From Gnetum montanum (Eukaryota; Streptophyta; Gnetopsida; Gnetales; Gnetaceae): 64,000 nucleotides of DNA. Made by a program: the position numbers and the translations under genes. The notes beneath the pieces were generated by a model. It saw only the letters and a program-made list of their open reading frames with translations. It ran no database searches and was not told the DNA's origin. Below, piece after piece: positions 35,549 to 49,476 of the stretch; positions within the stretch are counted from its first letter, which is position 1; every line of letters begins with the position of its first letter. The stretch lies in the NCBI GenBank assembly GCA_015680685.1, contig MNCI01035130.1:753510-817509 (forward strand), given 5' to 3'.

Positions 35549-37690
35549 AGAAGTATTTCAGAAATTCTAGTGAAGTTTAGTCATCGATAACTTAATGAAG
35601 TATGAGAGAAGTTTGCAAATTTAAGTTTAAGAGGCATTTGACAAAGTATAGTGAACCAAGTCTAGGTACAAGATTTTATAATAAAATTAGTTACAAATTA
35701 TAATTGTAAATATATTATATCTTATAATGAAGAAGTGAATACAAAACCAAATAAGATGCATCACCAAAAAGAGTAACAACACCAAAAAAACTTAAAATTA
35801 TTAGCAAGAAAGAACCTTGAGATAGAAAAAGCCCAAAGATAATGTTACAACTTATCATAATAAGGAACGAGTATCAAGTTGTTGAATCAATGCAACGTAA
35901 TGTTATTTATTAATTGGAGTCTCATTAGTTTTGGATCAAGGGATTTATCATTTAAATCATGGTGTGATCTAGTCATAAGCTTTAAAGATTATGTTGAGTG
36001 AATTGTTAAGAACACTTATGCATACCATTACATTTAATAAATATAAAATATATTATAATACATANATAATAAATATACATGCATTGCAATGCCACATATG
36101 GACAAGGATGATTCTTGTGTTACAATCTCTCTTAGGGACAAGAGCAACATCATACATAAAATGCAATAAAAATGGCTCCTAGTCATAACCTTAATGAGCC
36201 AACATCATGTTGTATAGTTGTGACCTCCTTGGATAAGGAATGAATTATTGTAGCTCAATAAAATAAAAATTAAATAAATATTTTTATTATTTTTATGTTT
36301 AAGGTATTAATAGGAAACAAGAAAAAACCATGAGCTTTATTCACTATGCAAGTATTGAACTTCACATCAACCAAATGGTTTTGGTCTATGTAAGCAAGGT
36401 AGCACTTTAATAGAGTCTACTTGCAATTGTAAAAGTGATGACTTAAAACACAAATAAGACAAGGAAAGAAATTAACTTATCTAAGGGAGGAAGAGCTATT
36501 CACATAAACTAGATACCAAAAGTCCAAATGAAATCAAAATTAAGCCTAATGTATGTGAGAGCTCATGCCCAGTATTTTAAATTATTGTAATGAAAAATAG
36601 GAGGTTCATAAACACCTAATTGTTAATATAGATTTGTTAATGTAACCCTAGATAATTGGAATGTACTTTTGGCACTTTGGCCCAAATTTAGGTAAGAAAT
36701 GTGTGTCTTGATGGGGTTGTGTTGATGTCCCTATGTTAATGTCCCTACACTAGTTCTGGATAGTCAGTGCACATCTCCTAAAGTTACACTTTGCATGAAG
36801 TATCTCGAGTAAAAGCTTGAAGTTGAGGAAGCATGTTGGAGGGACCATAGGACATTTGAATGAAGTCAAAATCATCCTAAGAACCCTGGAATTAGGCACA
36901 AAATCTCAGAGTGTAACATAGAAGGTAAGAATGCATCTTGAGAGACCAAGAACCTTAACTGAACATGCTAGATAATAAATAAAGGATATATGAAGCACTT
37001 CCCAAATCTAGGACTTACAATTAACATATAACTTACCAATTGATGCCTCATCATTCTTTATAAGAGGATTCGTAAGCAGCCAAATTATTTAGGCTTATGT
37101 TACTCAAAACTACCAAGAATTATGATGAGCAATCATCATTATGAAGAGAGAGCTATGATCTTACATCTTCATGATTTTGATATTGTTATTAGTTACATGA
37201 AATGAATCTATCTGTAAAAGATATTACGGTACCATTATTCTACTATAAATACAATAAAATGTAAACATAACCAAATTATAATAACTTCTTTCAATATTTA
37301 TGATTTATTTAATTTCATCTAGTATAGGTGCACTAAGCCTATTGATGAGTGTTGTAGGATTTCATTTAGATTTGTGGTGGAAGTATGAAATGGTTTGATA
37401 TTGGTATCTTTGTATGATATATTATGTATATTATTTAATTTAATTTAGTTCTCTTAGCTAGGGTAGAAATATTATTAACATGTGTTTTTTTATGTTTCTA
37501 TATTATGGGTTATGTTATAATGTGAAAGGTAAGAGAAACTAAGTAAGTTATGTAAATTATAAGCATGACTAGTGAAATGATTCTCATAGTGAAGCTTTCG
37601 TTATAGAAAATGACTTGATTTTCTTTACATGATTTTAAAAAACCATTTGTTTAACTTCCATGGCCCCTATAGTTCAAATACCTTGACATT
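35549..37690. other. No recognisable gene
   Basis: AT-rich spacer with one ambiguous base at 36065. I see no motif or repeat boundary. Confidence 0.5.
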
Positions 37691-38573
37691 TGATGAGCAA
37701 TGAATACCTCTACGCTTAAACATACGAATCACTAAGTGATCATGTGCGATCTGGTTGAATTCTATTGATCCTTTGTCTTCCAGTACACTAACCTCTAGGA
37801 AGTAAACTTGCCCTAACAATCATTTGTTGTCTTTCCAATTACACTTGTGATATGCAAAGTTATGGTTAAGTGTAATTGAGGCATATCATATTTATTATTT
37901 TTATGTTTTATGTTTTGGATGCTTAAAATAAGGGATGAAAGAAATGAAGTAATTTAATTGCTAATTTAATCTAAGTAACCAAAGTTTAACTAATCCTAAC
38001 ATAAGCATCTAGTTCCACTTTCCATACATGTCTTGAACACATATAATGCTACTGGGTTACCAAATGTTAAGCGTTACTAGGATTACCAAGCATCGTGTGC
38101 ATGCTTGAAGTGGTCATACTTATGTGCTTAACTATTTTCTATTTAATCTAGCTTAATTTAGCTTAATTACTTAAAGCATTAAAGGAAATTGCATAAAACA
38201 TTGAATGTATGAAGAAAATGTTTAATCTAGCCAAAGTGCTACAAGGTTTATTAGAAAGCTCATATTTATTACTACACACACTACCATGCTTAGGTATAAT
38301 AATGCTCAAATAAAGATCCATATACTCAATGACTCCTGGTGCATGTACTTGAGAAAATATTCTAACTCCGGGGAAGAAAAACCTTCAAGAGCTCTACTAC
38401 AATATGACCAAGACTCTGAAACCCTACATCTAAGTCTTATATTTATAGGCTAGCACACATCCTATAATATTAGATATCTGACATCACTTCTTGGTCCTCA
38501 ATATTGGGTATCTGATAGTAAGGCTTTGATATTGGATATTTGATATTAGAGCCAAACAAAATACACTTCATCA
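37691..38573 (-). mobile_element. 3' LTR of the Athila-like composite (LTR-E)
   Basis: 883 bp, bounded by TGATGAG on the left and CTTCATCA on the right, matching the TGATGAG…CTCATCA ends of the family. On the minus strand the sequence before it (GTGAAGGTA) matches the PPT position before the LTR of element C. TATA-like CCTATAAATATA is at 38438-38449 (minus). A U3 array of ATATTRGRTATYTGAYA units is at 38467-38545. Confidence 0.88.
38467..38545. repeat. U3 repeat array of LTR-E
   Basis: Three 17-bp units, ATATTAGATATCTGACA, ATATTGGGTATCTGATA and ATATTGGATATTTGATA, start at 38467, 38501 and 38529. The core GATATC is palindromic. Confidence 0.85.
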
Positions 38574-40400
38574 TACCTTCACAATTGAATGAAAACTCAT
38601 TCGTGAGTGAAAAAAAAAGAGTAACAAGTCCCTTATAAAATATTAAGAAGGTATGGGATTATTGACTAACATGCAAATTGACTGAGAAGAAAAAGATAGA
38701 TTCTAAGTATTCAAGTGTATGGATTTACAATCTTTTCCAAAATTGGGTGTTCACGATAATAGAATTGAACATGCTAACCAAAAATAACATCCAACTCCTC
38801 TAGTAGCTGAAGAATGAGGGAGAAGATTCAACAATCATGAAGGGGCCTTGTCACAGGGTGCTACTACTTATTTCTTGCTGAAGACAATCCCACTTCCAGT
38901 TCATACTTTCCTCTACAATCACAACAAAATCATAGATTAGTATGCAATGGATAACTTATAGCTTTTAGGTACCTTGTCTCATCAACAGTTATACTTGGCT
39001 ATGTTATGATTATGGTGGATTGATTCTTTTAATAGTATTTGATTTCTACAACTATCAAAGTTTATTGAAAGGGTTTAACTTCATTGATTGATGATGTTAG
39101 TATTATTCATTAGTTAAACATTTGTGGGAGTTAAAAAAATTTGATAAAAAATGGCCACAAGAAAAAACCTGAGTGGACCCCATAATATAGAGTGGTTCAT
39201 CATTAAATTCTAAAAAGCCCAAATGTAATGAAATGCTTGAAGAGGGTTAAAGAATTCACAACAACAAAAAAGAGGATTTCACTAAAAAACATTATGAAGA
39301 TGCACGTAATTGGATGTCATAGATGGGGCATGCAAAAGGATTTGATTGTGAGAATGCCTAGGGATAAAGAAATTAACTATTCTAATCAAAAGGTATGCAA
39401 GTGGATCCTCCAAAAAGTAGTCACATTCCCTTTGTTGCCTTTGCATATCTTCAAACCAAGGAGTTCATGGGTCCAATGGGTGATTAATGGTTACAAAACG
39501 TTAAGTATGAAAACCAAAAAGAAACTACCTAAGAATTTTAACATAACAAACTAAGACATCAAATAAGGACATGAATACCAGTAGTGAGGTGAGGCATGGA
39601 AAGCATAGATGGTTGAGAGAAAGAAAGTGGAATGGAGTTCCCGATTAAGATTACATGAAGTTCCTCATGAATGTTTTGGTTAAATGACTTGATAAAATTC
39701 ATCCTAGTCTAGACCCATGTCAACCATGTTTAGTGACTTCACATTGCCACTCTAAGATTGATCCATTTCCTTGAGACATAAGGGTGCTCCCATAGATCAA
39801 TCAACGTTTCTTATGGAGAAGAAAAAAGAAGAAGTGAGAAAGGCCTTAGTTAGAGGGGAGCTCCAGGCATCGGTAACATGTATTTGAAGTTCCATAACTA
39901 GTGCTTGTAGCTTGTTATTCTATGTAAGGGGTATGTTTTGAATTCCCATCCTTTTTTATATATAGATATTTTAGATGGAAAGCACACCATATAAAGACTT
40001 ATTCAACTTCCTGTTATTGGTCAACACATAATAGTAAGAAATCCATGAAAACTCTCATGCACCCAAGTAAGTAGAAGGGTACAAAGAGTATTNTTGATAA
40101 TCAAATAACCAGATAGCACATAATGACATTAGCCAAACCACACTGTATCCTATTGGTAATAAGGCACATTATTATTAGAACACAATAAGAAAATCAGATC
40201 AAAATAAAGAAAAATATACAAGAAATTAGAAAATATTCAATAAAAATAAAACATATTAACAATGTTGTAAAATAAAAAATGGTGTAAAATAGTAAAAAGT
40301 AGAAAAGCAAAAAGGTTTATATGATTAGAAAAAACAAAAATGTGTAAAACAAAAAATAGAAAAAATTGAGGAGTCATTAATATGATCAGAATGGATGGCC
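38574..40400 (-). other. 3' non-coding region of Athila-like element B1
   Basis: It lies between the integrase end and the 3' LTR. Its end near 38620-38650 matches the homologous part of element C (about 56465-56520), for example ATCCCATACCTTC. Athila-type elements often have long sequence here, sometimes an env-like ORF. I see no convincing env. A 108-codon plus-strand ORF (39228-39554) has no known relation. One ambiguous base at 40093. Confidence 0.6.
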
Positions 40401-43010
40401 ATCTCCCTCACAACTAAGTTGGAAGGAGGAGATCCAAAAACTCAAGCGTGGTTATCCACCCAAGGAGGTGTTGTGACCACTAGCTTCTTTATACTCATGA
40501 AAAGGTTTAATTTGTTACATGTTGATCATTTGTTTCTTATCTAGGCTCTTGGGTTTGTAGATCAACATGGCCCCAAAAGAAAAGTTTTCAAAAATAGTAT
40601 AAGGGCCTTTCCATAGTGTTTGAAACTTGGTTTATTGTGGCACATGTGTGGGGTTCTAGTAGAGGACCTTATGTCCTGATTGAAATTTGACTTTCCTAAC
40701 TCTAAGGTCATGGCATTTTTTTGTTAAATGCCTTGTGTAACTCGTTAGATGATATGGCCACCAATCAATTTTTATCTAGCAGGTTGAGATTCATTATTCT
40801 TTCTTTTTATGCTATACTTAGGTCAAGGTTAAGGTCATAGGTTATTGAAAGTATACAAAGCTTGGATTGAGTAAGAAGAGTTAGCATTTTTCATACACCA
40901 ATTCATAAGGAGAGTTGTCTATAGGAAGCTTCCAGGTGGAGCCATAGGCCCAAAGGGCATCATTGAGTTTTATGCTCTAATGTCTCTTATATTTGCTAAC
41001 GGATCTCATTAAGATCTTAGTGATTTCCCTATTTGTAACCTTAGCATGACCATTGGCTTGGTGATGATAAGGTGTTGTTAATTTATGCACAATCCCTAAG
41101 GGTTGCATGAGCTTTCAAAAGATAGTGCCTATAAAGTGGGTTCCATTATTAGAAATTAATGCATGTGGTACACTAAACCTATTTACAAAATTTTGTTGTA
41201 TAAATCGAATAGAAGTAGTAGATATACCATTAGTGATGGCTGCTACTTCTAATCATTTCATACAATAGTCAACCATGACTATGATGTGTGTATTTCTATT
41301 TGATATGGACATGATAGGATCCATGAAGTTAATGCCCTAGATGTCAAAGGGTTCTAGTGGTTGGATCCATTACTGAGGATCCTCCATACAAGTAGTCATT
41401 TTACCATCATGTTGGCAATGTTCACAAGAGCTGATAAATTAGTGAGCATCCATGAAAAGTGTTGGCTAGTAATAACCTACCATGAGGATCTTAATGGTCA
41501 TGCGTCTCCCTACATAGTGGTCCCCCAAGGACCCAAATGAGCATCTTGAAGAACACATAGTTGTTCAGCATTAGGGATACACCAATGAACTAGGCCATTA
41601 GCACACACGTAGAGGTGCTTGTTCATCTCTATGACATGCTTCATCTTATGAAGAAATTATTCTTTCTTTCTACTATCTAGCTCTTGTGACATCTCTTTAG
41701 TAGTAAGATGTGGGTGTTCCTTCTCTTTGCTGTTCCATCTCAATCATGACAAGTGATCAGCAATTAGATTCTTAGTTTCCTTTTAACCTATGATCATAAG
41801 ATCAAATTCCTGCAAGATCACCAACCATTGTCTGATACATGAGCTCACCATTGGCTTATTCATTAGGAAGTCAATTTCACTATGCTTTGTGTGCATGAAC
41901 ACCTTGTATCTAAGCACATAGTGCTTGAATTCCTCCAAGGCAAACACCATAGCCTTCAATTCTTTTTCTGTGGTGGTGTTGTTTAGCTATGCACCCTTAA
42001 TGCTTTGTCTTGGACAATGGATATAATAAGGATGTTTTTGATCATCCAATTGCATAAGCACAACCTCCAAGGCATAATTTGATGCATTCATCATGATGTA
42101 AAATGGTCTAGACTAGTTTGCTGCTCATAGAATTGGAGTTTCTATGAGTTTCTCCTTTAGTTGTTGGAATGCATTTTCATATTTCTTGGTCTAAATAGTT
42201 TTGCGATCTTAGAAAAAAATTTTATGAATCTTCAATAGTGACTAGTGTGTCCAAAGAATGATTGGACATCTTTTACAGTTTTTAGTTGATGGGTAATTAC
42301 TTAAATGACCCTAATCTTTTCAAGGTCTACCTCAATCTTTGCCTGAGAAATTTTGTGCCCTAGTACAATGCCCTCCTAGACCATTAAACGACTCTTTTGC
42401 TAATTGATTTGAAGGTTTGTTTGCACACACCTTTTAAGCACTTGTTGAAGGTTGTCCAAGGCTTGCTCAAATGTGTTGCCATAGGTGGAGAAGTCATCCA
42501 TGAAGACTTCCAACCTACAACCAAGCTATTACTAAAAAATGCTCAAGGCCAAGCATTGGGATTTTGTAGGAGCACTGCATAGACCAAAAGGCATCTTCTG
42601 ATATGAAATAATTTCCTAGGGGCTCGTAAATGTTTTTTTGGATTGATCCTCTAGCACAACATGGATTTGGTTATAGCCACTATAACCATCTAGGAAGCTA
42701 TAATAGTAATGTCTAGAAATAGTATCCAACACTTGATCAACAAATGGTACTAGAAAGTGATCTTTAAACATTTTCATATTCAATAGCCTAAACTTGATGT
42801 AGACCTACCACTTGCCATCTTTCTTTGACACAATTACAAGTGGGCTAACCCACTTACTATCCACAATAGAATAGATAAACCTTGCTTTGAGGAGTTATTT
42901 GATTTCCTCTTTGATGATCTACTTCAATTTGGGGTTTAACTACTATTGCAGCTACCTCTTTGGCTTCATGGTCGGATAAGTGTAGATACAATGTTGGCAT
43001 ATCCTAGGAT
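40400..43010 (-). pseudogene. Athila-like element B1: RT, RNase H, integrase
   Basis: Read right to left. RT has GFIYSI-type residues, SKWVSPLVIVSKKDGKW, the intact FMDD at 42493-42504 (EVFMDDFSTYG), LGHKIS and FFGHTSHY. RNase H has MNASNYALEVVLMQLD, TTTEKELKAMVFALEEF and NLIADHLSRL (about 41740-42090). The integrase shows SNNGTHFIG, HKLTTPYHHQANGHAKVTN and KLNDALWAYGSTWK (about 40880-41160). A GPY-type end lies near 40560-40620. Stops and shifts are scattered throughout. The lineage call rests on the wording and on the Asp-tRNA PBS of its relatives. Confidence 0.88.
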
Positions 43011-44910
43011 CAATCTTTGTAGCAAAGGCTATTAGCCATTTGTTGAAAATCTTCAATAGCATCTATTTCTGTTCAAGAGCAAGATTACCATTGATGAATA
43101 TTGACTTGCCATTTTTCAAAAATGCATACTTCATGTTGGTAGGTAGAGTTTTCAACTCTAAGGAATCTTATTTAAAATTTTTAGAAATTTTCAACTCTTC
43201 CCAATTGGTATCATCAATTTTTGACAATAGAGAGTTGGTGATGAACTTGCTCTAGTTCATCCATGCCTTCCACGTAGGCACATGTTAGGCTCTCAGTAGG
43301 TTACATGCAAAGTGTTGAGCTGCTCTTAGGGTTAGCTATCAACCACTGGGTGTCATCCTACTTTGTGGCTATTGTGTATAGGTACCTTTGAATTTTAGAT
43401 ATATCAATGCACTAATTTCATGCTTTGATAGATACACTATTAACGACCCATAGTTTTTGCACATAGTTGCACCCTATAGCACTATACGTGATGCATGGAA
43501 CCTTTTTCCTCTTGATCTTTCTGAATGTATTTTCTTTAGAGATTTTGAGGGAAAGATGTTGGTTATTCAATCATGCATGAATAGTGCTCAAACCAGTCCT
43601 TCCCATGATGATTAGAAAGTCCTCCTTATAATTTTTCACTCAAATTACCAGGAAATCAATGGGGTGGGACCACCCACAAATAATGGTCACAATGTCCTTT
43701 AGCAATCCCAAGGGAATAGTGAGGGATTGATTAGCCAACTTGAGATAGATGTTGCTCTTCTTGACTAGAGTTAGGTTTTAGGCTTTATATATCTCATGGA
43801 AAATCAGATTAACACCAAGACTTAAATCTAGAAGAGCCTTGCAAGGTTCATTTCCTACAATTTGAAGGTAAATAAGGGAACTTCTAGGATTACATAATTT
43901 CTTGGGAAGGTGGCCAACCTTTATCCAAATAGTTACCACATGAGTTAACATGATGGTATGAACTTTGGGAGGTGTTTGGTTTGAAGGGGACTCAAATGGA
44001 TTAGATGTAGAGGGAGATGGAGAAGCATGGTTCCCAGCTACAAGTGTATGTAAGGGTTTAGATGGGTTGTTTGTTTAGAAGAAAGGTCTTTTTTGTAATC
44101 TAGTTTACAAACCACTTGGTTGAGGAGCCGACTATCAATTAATAGCCCTAATTGCATTACATTATTGTGAATGAGGTGAAATTTCTTCTTGCATTGATGG
44201 TGCATGCGGTAATTGGGTTGAGGATGGAGGGGCATATGCAGAAGGATGAGGAGGATAATATAGATGTGAGGACTTCCCCCAAGAAGATGGAGAATTAGTT
44301 TAGTAATACCTAGGAGGGTAGTATTAATGTTGAAAGGTGCATGACTAGAGAAGTCATGCAGATAAATGGATTGCTAAACATAGTATTTATATGGCTCTAG
44401 TTGCTGGTAAGGGTACAACTGCCTTGGTGGTGGCATGGCCCACGATTGTGGGTGCTACCACTACTTATACTACTCATATGATTGTGGTAGAGCGCCACTT
44501 GGATAATAAGCTTATTGTTGCTGGTGGAACTACCTTGGATTGCCTTAAGGATAAGGAAATCTTCTAGGTGCTTTCCTTCTTGCTAGTCTAGGATTTAGCA
44601 TGTACACCCTAGACTCCTGCAAGTGTGACATGATAGGAAAATATCCTTTAGGATGTTCATATTGGTAGATGTCACATCCATCATCATCATCTAATTCTAT
44701 CTTTTCAAATTCTTCTATTGCAGCAACTTTTCCCTTATTCCTTTGGGAGGCACATTTAGCTTCTCTTAGCCTCCTATGATCATGATTACTACTTTACTCT
44801 CTTGATTTTTTTATAGTTCTTAGAGTAGTTTGGAATTTTTCATCTAAAGAGTTCCATGATTTCTCTACCTTGGCTAATATATTGAAAATGGATTTTTGGA
44901 TTAGCAAGGA
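43010..44910 (-). pseudogene. Athila-like element B1: partial gag and protease
   Basis: Protease is at about 43450-43880: ALLDLSLGVNLIFHEIYKA, with Asp-Leu-Ser where relatives have Asp-Leu-Gly. LANQSLTIPLGLLKDIVT and DFLIIMGRTGL follow. A Pro/Tyr/Gln-rich linker is at about 44000-44560. A gag C-terminal fragment with the zinc-knuckle region is at about 44600-44910. Gag is cut at about 44910, which corresponds to C position about 51505, so the N-terminal two-thirds is missing. At this point the next copy (B2) begins. Confidence 0.8.
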
Positions 44911-47130
44911 CAGGCTGTTGAGAGTGTACAAAGCTTGGATTGAATTAGGAGTGTTGGAAGTTTTTCATACACTAACTCATAAAGAGAGTACCCAACAGGA
45001 AGTTTCCATGTTGAGTGGTAAGCCCAAAGGGTATCATTGAGTTTTTCACTATAATCTCTTATATATTTGTTAATATTTCTTGTTAGAATCTTTTTGATCT
45101 CCTTGTTAGTCACCTTTGCTTGACCATTGGCTTTGGGATGATAGGGTGTTGTTAATTTATGTTCAACCCCCAAGTGTTGCATGAGTTTTTCAAATGTAGG
45201 ACCTATAAAATGGGTTCTGTTGTCAAAAATTAGTGCATGTTGCATCCCAAACCTATTCACAACATTTTGGTATACAAATCAAGCAACAATGAATAATGTA
45301 CAGTTGATGAAGACTACTACTTCTACCCATTTGGTACAGTAGTTAATAACAATGATTATATATGCCTTTCCATTAGATAGGGGTGTGATGGAATCCATGA
45401 AATTCATTCCCATATGTCAAAGGGTTCTAGTAGTTGAATCCATTGTTAAGGATCTTCCATACATGTGGTCATCCCATCATCTTATTGATAGTGTCCATAG
45501 CATTGGTCAAATTGGTGGAGATCCCTGAAGATTGTGGGCCAATAGTATCTTGCCATCAGGATTTTTATGATCATGCATCTCCTAGCATAGTGGCCTCTAG
45601 AAGGGCCTTCTTGAGCATCCTAGAGAATGCGTAATTAATCTACATCAAGTACATACCTTGTAAAGGTTTTTATTGATTTCCATGAAGTGCTTAGTTTGAT
45701 GAAGAAATTGTTATTTCTTCCTATGATCCAGATCTTGTGGCATCTCTTGAGTGAGATGATAAGTGAGGATATCATCATACCATTTTGGTTCTATGGAAAT
45801 TTGTTCATTTATTACACTATAAAAGAGGAGTTTATTAGGAAACAGATTAGATAGTGGGCTTTTCTCATCATTATTTTCGCATAGCAATTAAGGCAAGTGG
45901 TTAGTGACCACATTGTCAATCTTCTTTTGATCTACCATTGTGAGATTGAATTCCTACAAGATCGCTAGCCACCATATGACATGGAGGTTCATCATTGGCT
46001 TGTTCATGAGGAAGTGAATGACATTGTGCTCCATGTGCACAAATATTTTATATCTAAGCACATAGTGCTTGAACTTCTCTAGAGAAAATACCACTACCAT
46101 CAATCCTTTTTCTATGGTGGTGTAGTTCAGTTGTGCATCTATAATGCTTTGACTTACATAGTGGATGTAATATGGATGTTTCTTATTGTCCAATTGCATA
46201 AGCATGGCTTCCAAGGCATAGTTAAATGCATCTGTCATGATATGGAATGGTCTAGATTAATCAAATAGTCATAGAATTAGAGTCTCTATGAGCATCTACT
46301 TTAGGATTTGAAATGCATTTTCACATTCCTTTGTCTAGATGATGGTAACATATTTTTTTATTAGCTTGACCAATAGTTTTGTGATCTTAGAGAAATTCTC
46401 TATAAATCATCGGTAATAGCTAGTGTATCCAAGGAATGACTAAACATCTTTTACAGTTTCTAGTTGATGAGTGATTCCTTAGATGATCCTTATCCTTTTG
46501 GGATCTACCTTGATCCCTTCTTGTGATATTCTATGTTTTAATACAATTATTTTATGGACCATCATATAGCTCTTTTGCCAGTTGAGCTACAGATTTGTTT
46601 TCACACATCTTTTGAATACTTGCTTAAGGCAATCCAAGGCTTGCTTAAATGTAGCACCATAAGTGGAAAAGTCATCCATAAAGACCTTCACTCTGCTACC
46701 AATTTTCTGTCGAAAGATACTTAAGATTAGTCATTAAAAAGTGGTAGGAGCATTGCACAAACCAAAAGCATCTCATGACATGCAAAGGTCCTTATTTTGG
46801 CCTAATCTTTTGGTGCAATCTAGATTTGATTATAGCCACTATAACCATCTAGAAAACTGTAATAGCAATGCCTAGATATGGTGTCCAACACTTGATCAAT
46901 GAATCGCAACAAAAAATAATCTTTAAATGTTGCCATGTTTAAGAGCCTGAAGTCAATACAAACCCATCATTTGCCACCTCTCTTTGACACTATCATGAGT
47001 GGGCTAACCCACTCGGTATTTGTAATGGGGTAGATGAACCCTACCTTGAGGAGTTGTTCTATCTTCTCTTTGACGATTTTCTTCAATTTTGGATTCAACT
47101 ACCATTATCGTTGCCTCCTTGGCTTCATGG
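44911..47130 (-). pseudogene. Athila-like element B2: RT, RNase H, integrase core
   Basis: Second copy of the same family in the same orientation. RT has the intact FMDD at 46671-46682. RNase H shows MTDAFNYALEAMLMQLDNKK and YTTIEKGLMVVVFSLEKF (about 46060-46238). The integrase core is well kept: FDNRTHFIGPTFEKLM, TTPYHPKANGQAKVTNKE and KLNDTLWAYHSTWK (44960-45230). The Gln-Ala-Lys triplet suggests the catalytic Glu was lost, as in B1 (both read QAKVTN/HAKVTN). The polyprotein stops at about 44911; C-terminal integrase, 3' region and 3' LTR of this copy are absent. Confidence 0.88.
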
Positions 47131-47549
47131 ATGGATTTTTGTAAATGTGGTGCTGGAACATCTATGGAATAATTCCAATGAGTTTAGGATATGACCAAGT
47201 AAAGGTTGTTGGCCATCCATTGATCACTTTCAACAATTTTTCTTTCTACTTAGGAGCAAGTTTGGCATTAAGTATGACCAGCTTGCCAATTTTCAAGAAT
47301 ACATATCTAGGCTAGTAGGTAGAGTTTTTAACTTTAGGGGCTCTTGTTTGAAATTCTTAGGGATCTCCAACTCTCGGCAATTGGTATCATCATTTTCATT
47401 ATTAGAGAGTTGGTGATGAACTTGCTCTAGTTCATCCATGCCTGTGACATAAGAACATGTCAAGCTCTTAGTAGGTTCCATGCACATTGTGTTATTGTCA
47501 GAATTAGTGGTCAACCACTAGGTTCCCTCTTATTTTATGGTTACTAGGT

Positions 47550-49476
47550 ATAGACACCTTTGAATATCTACTTCATGTGCACACTGCCTACATGCAGAAA
47601 TAGATTCTCATTTCACTAACTAGAGTTTCTACACACAATTACACACTATATAGTTATACACAATGCATGGAATTCATCTCTTCTCGATCTCTCCAAGTGC
47701 ATTTTCCTTAGATATCTTTAGGAAAAGATCTCTAATGTATATTCTTACATCAACAGTGCTTAGCCATGCCCTTATCACAATGATTGATAAGTTTCCCTTA
47801 TAGTTCTCAACCCTAATTACTAGAAAATTAGTAGGATAATACCACACATAGATAATGGTCGCAATGTCTTCTACCAACCCTAATGAAATAGTAATGGAAT
47901 AGTCTACTAGTTTTAATCTAATATTACTCTTCTTGAGATGCGAAAAGTTCCAGACAATATACATCTCATGAGAAATCATGTTCACACCAGAGACTAAATC
48001 AAGAAAAGCTTTACATGGTTCATTCCCAGTAATCTGTAAATGGATAAGAAGACTCCCAAGATCAACTAATTTCTTTGGGAATGTGGTATCCCTTTGGGAA
48101 TGTGGAGAATGAGCTCTGTAGTATTTGGGAGGATAGTAGTAATGTTGAAAAGGAGAAACATTATTGTAGGAGTCACGTAAAGATAGTGGTTGTTGAACAT
48201 AATACCCATATGGATTTAGTTGCCTATAAGGATATTATTTCCTTGGTGGTGGCATCCCCCATGACTATGGTTTGTGCCACTATTGATATTGCTCGTATAG
48301 TTGCGATGGAGTTCCACTTGGATAATATTGTTGTCACTAATGGAACTGTCTAGGATTACCTTAAGAAAAATATAATCTTCTAGGTGTTTATCTTTTTTCT
48401 AGTCATGGATTCAAAGCATACAACCCAAACTCCTATAAGTATGACATGATGGGCAACATCCATTAGGATGTTAATATTAGCAAACGTCACATCCATCATC
48501 ATCATCTAATTTAATTTCTACAAATTTATCTACTACAAAAATCTTACCCTTACCCCTTTGGTAGGCATGTTTAACTTCTTTCCACATTCTATGGTCATGA
48601 TCACTACTCTACTCTTTTGATTCTTTGGTGATTTTTAGAGAAGTTTGAAATTTTTCATCCAATGAATTCCATATTTTATCTACCTTGGTCAAAATTTTAG
48701 ACATAGATTTTTGAACTAGTAAGGTCTTTTTGTTCATCACCTCATAAAGAGGTGGTGGCTCTTCCTCACTTTTACAAAATTGGACCTCCCTCTTTCTGAT
48801 GGAGGGATCCTTGTTATATTCTTTAGCACTTTTCCATTTCCTTAACTCTCCTTCTTCTTTTGCTGCCTACTCAATTAAACTTTGAATTTGATAGGCTTAG
48901 ATTTATGATAGTCTCCCTTGGGCATAGACCCCAAGAGTTCTTCTTATTTCTGATCTAAGTCCATCTATGATATGGCAAAGTTGTTTCTGCTAAGAGTAAC
49001 CATGGCCAAGGCATCAATGTATGAGAGAATAGTATCTACCCATGGTAGCATCTAAGGGTTCATGATTTCATTACTTCCATCTATGGATCTTCCTTCTTAG
49101 ATTAGACACTTTGGAGTATGTTTGATACTTATCATTAAATAACTCTAGCATTGTACTCCACTTGTGGATGGATTTCAACTCTAAGAACCAATATTAGCTT
49201 TTTGCTTCCTTGATGAGTGTCCTAGGAAATAGCTTTAATTTCTACCAATCATTTTCAATATTTCGTAAGGCACAAGCATTGTCAAAATCTTAAAATTGTG
49301 TTTGTGGATCAAAGTTATATGCCCCCTAAAATCTAGGAATATTTTTCATATCAAGCAGTCTAATCCAACTATCTCTCACATGCCTGGTTGGAATTTTTAT
49401 GGCCTCTACAATATTTAGCATACTTTGTGTTTTCAAAAAAGGTCCATCATGAGAGAGATATTATTTTCAAAACCCC
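47550..49476 (-). pseudogene. Athila-like element B2: protease and 3' half of gag
   Basis: Protease is at about 47674-48020: AFLDLVSGVNMISHEMYIVW, then GLVEDIATIIYVWYYPTNF. A Tyr/Pro/Gln-rich linker (PYGYYVQQPL type) is at about 48070-48400, and gag with homology to C's RYYELLRCCPGHGYS and QMWDSLD regions is at about 48600-49440. Gag begins at 49476, corresponding to C position about 50740. The missing N-terminal part is found as 57374-58100 on the other side of element C. Confidence 0.82.

Noticed and set aside
39228-39554. 108-codon plus-strand ORF inside the 3' region of element B1
   Set aside because: It is antisense to the element, has no relative I can name, and the element's homologue C lacks it.
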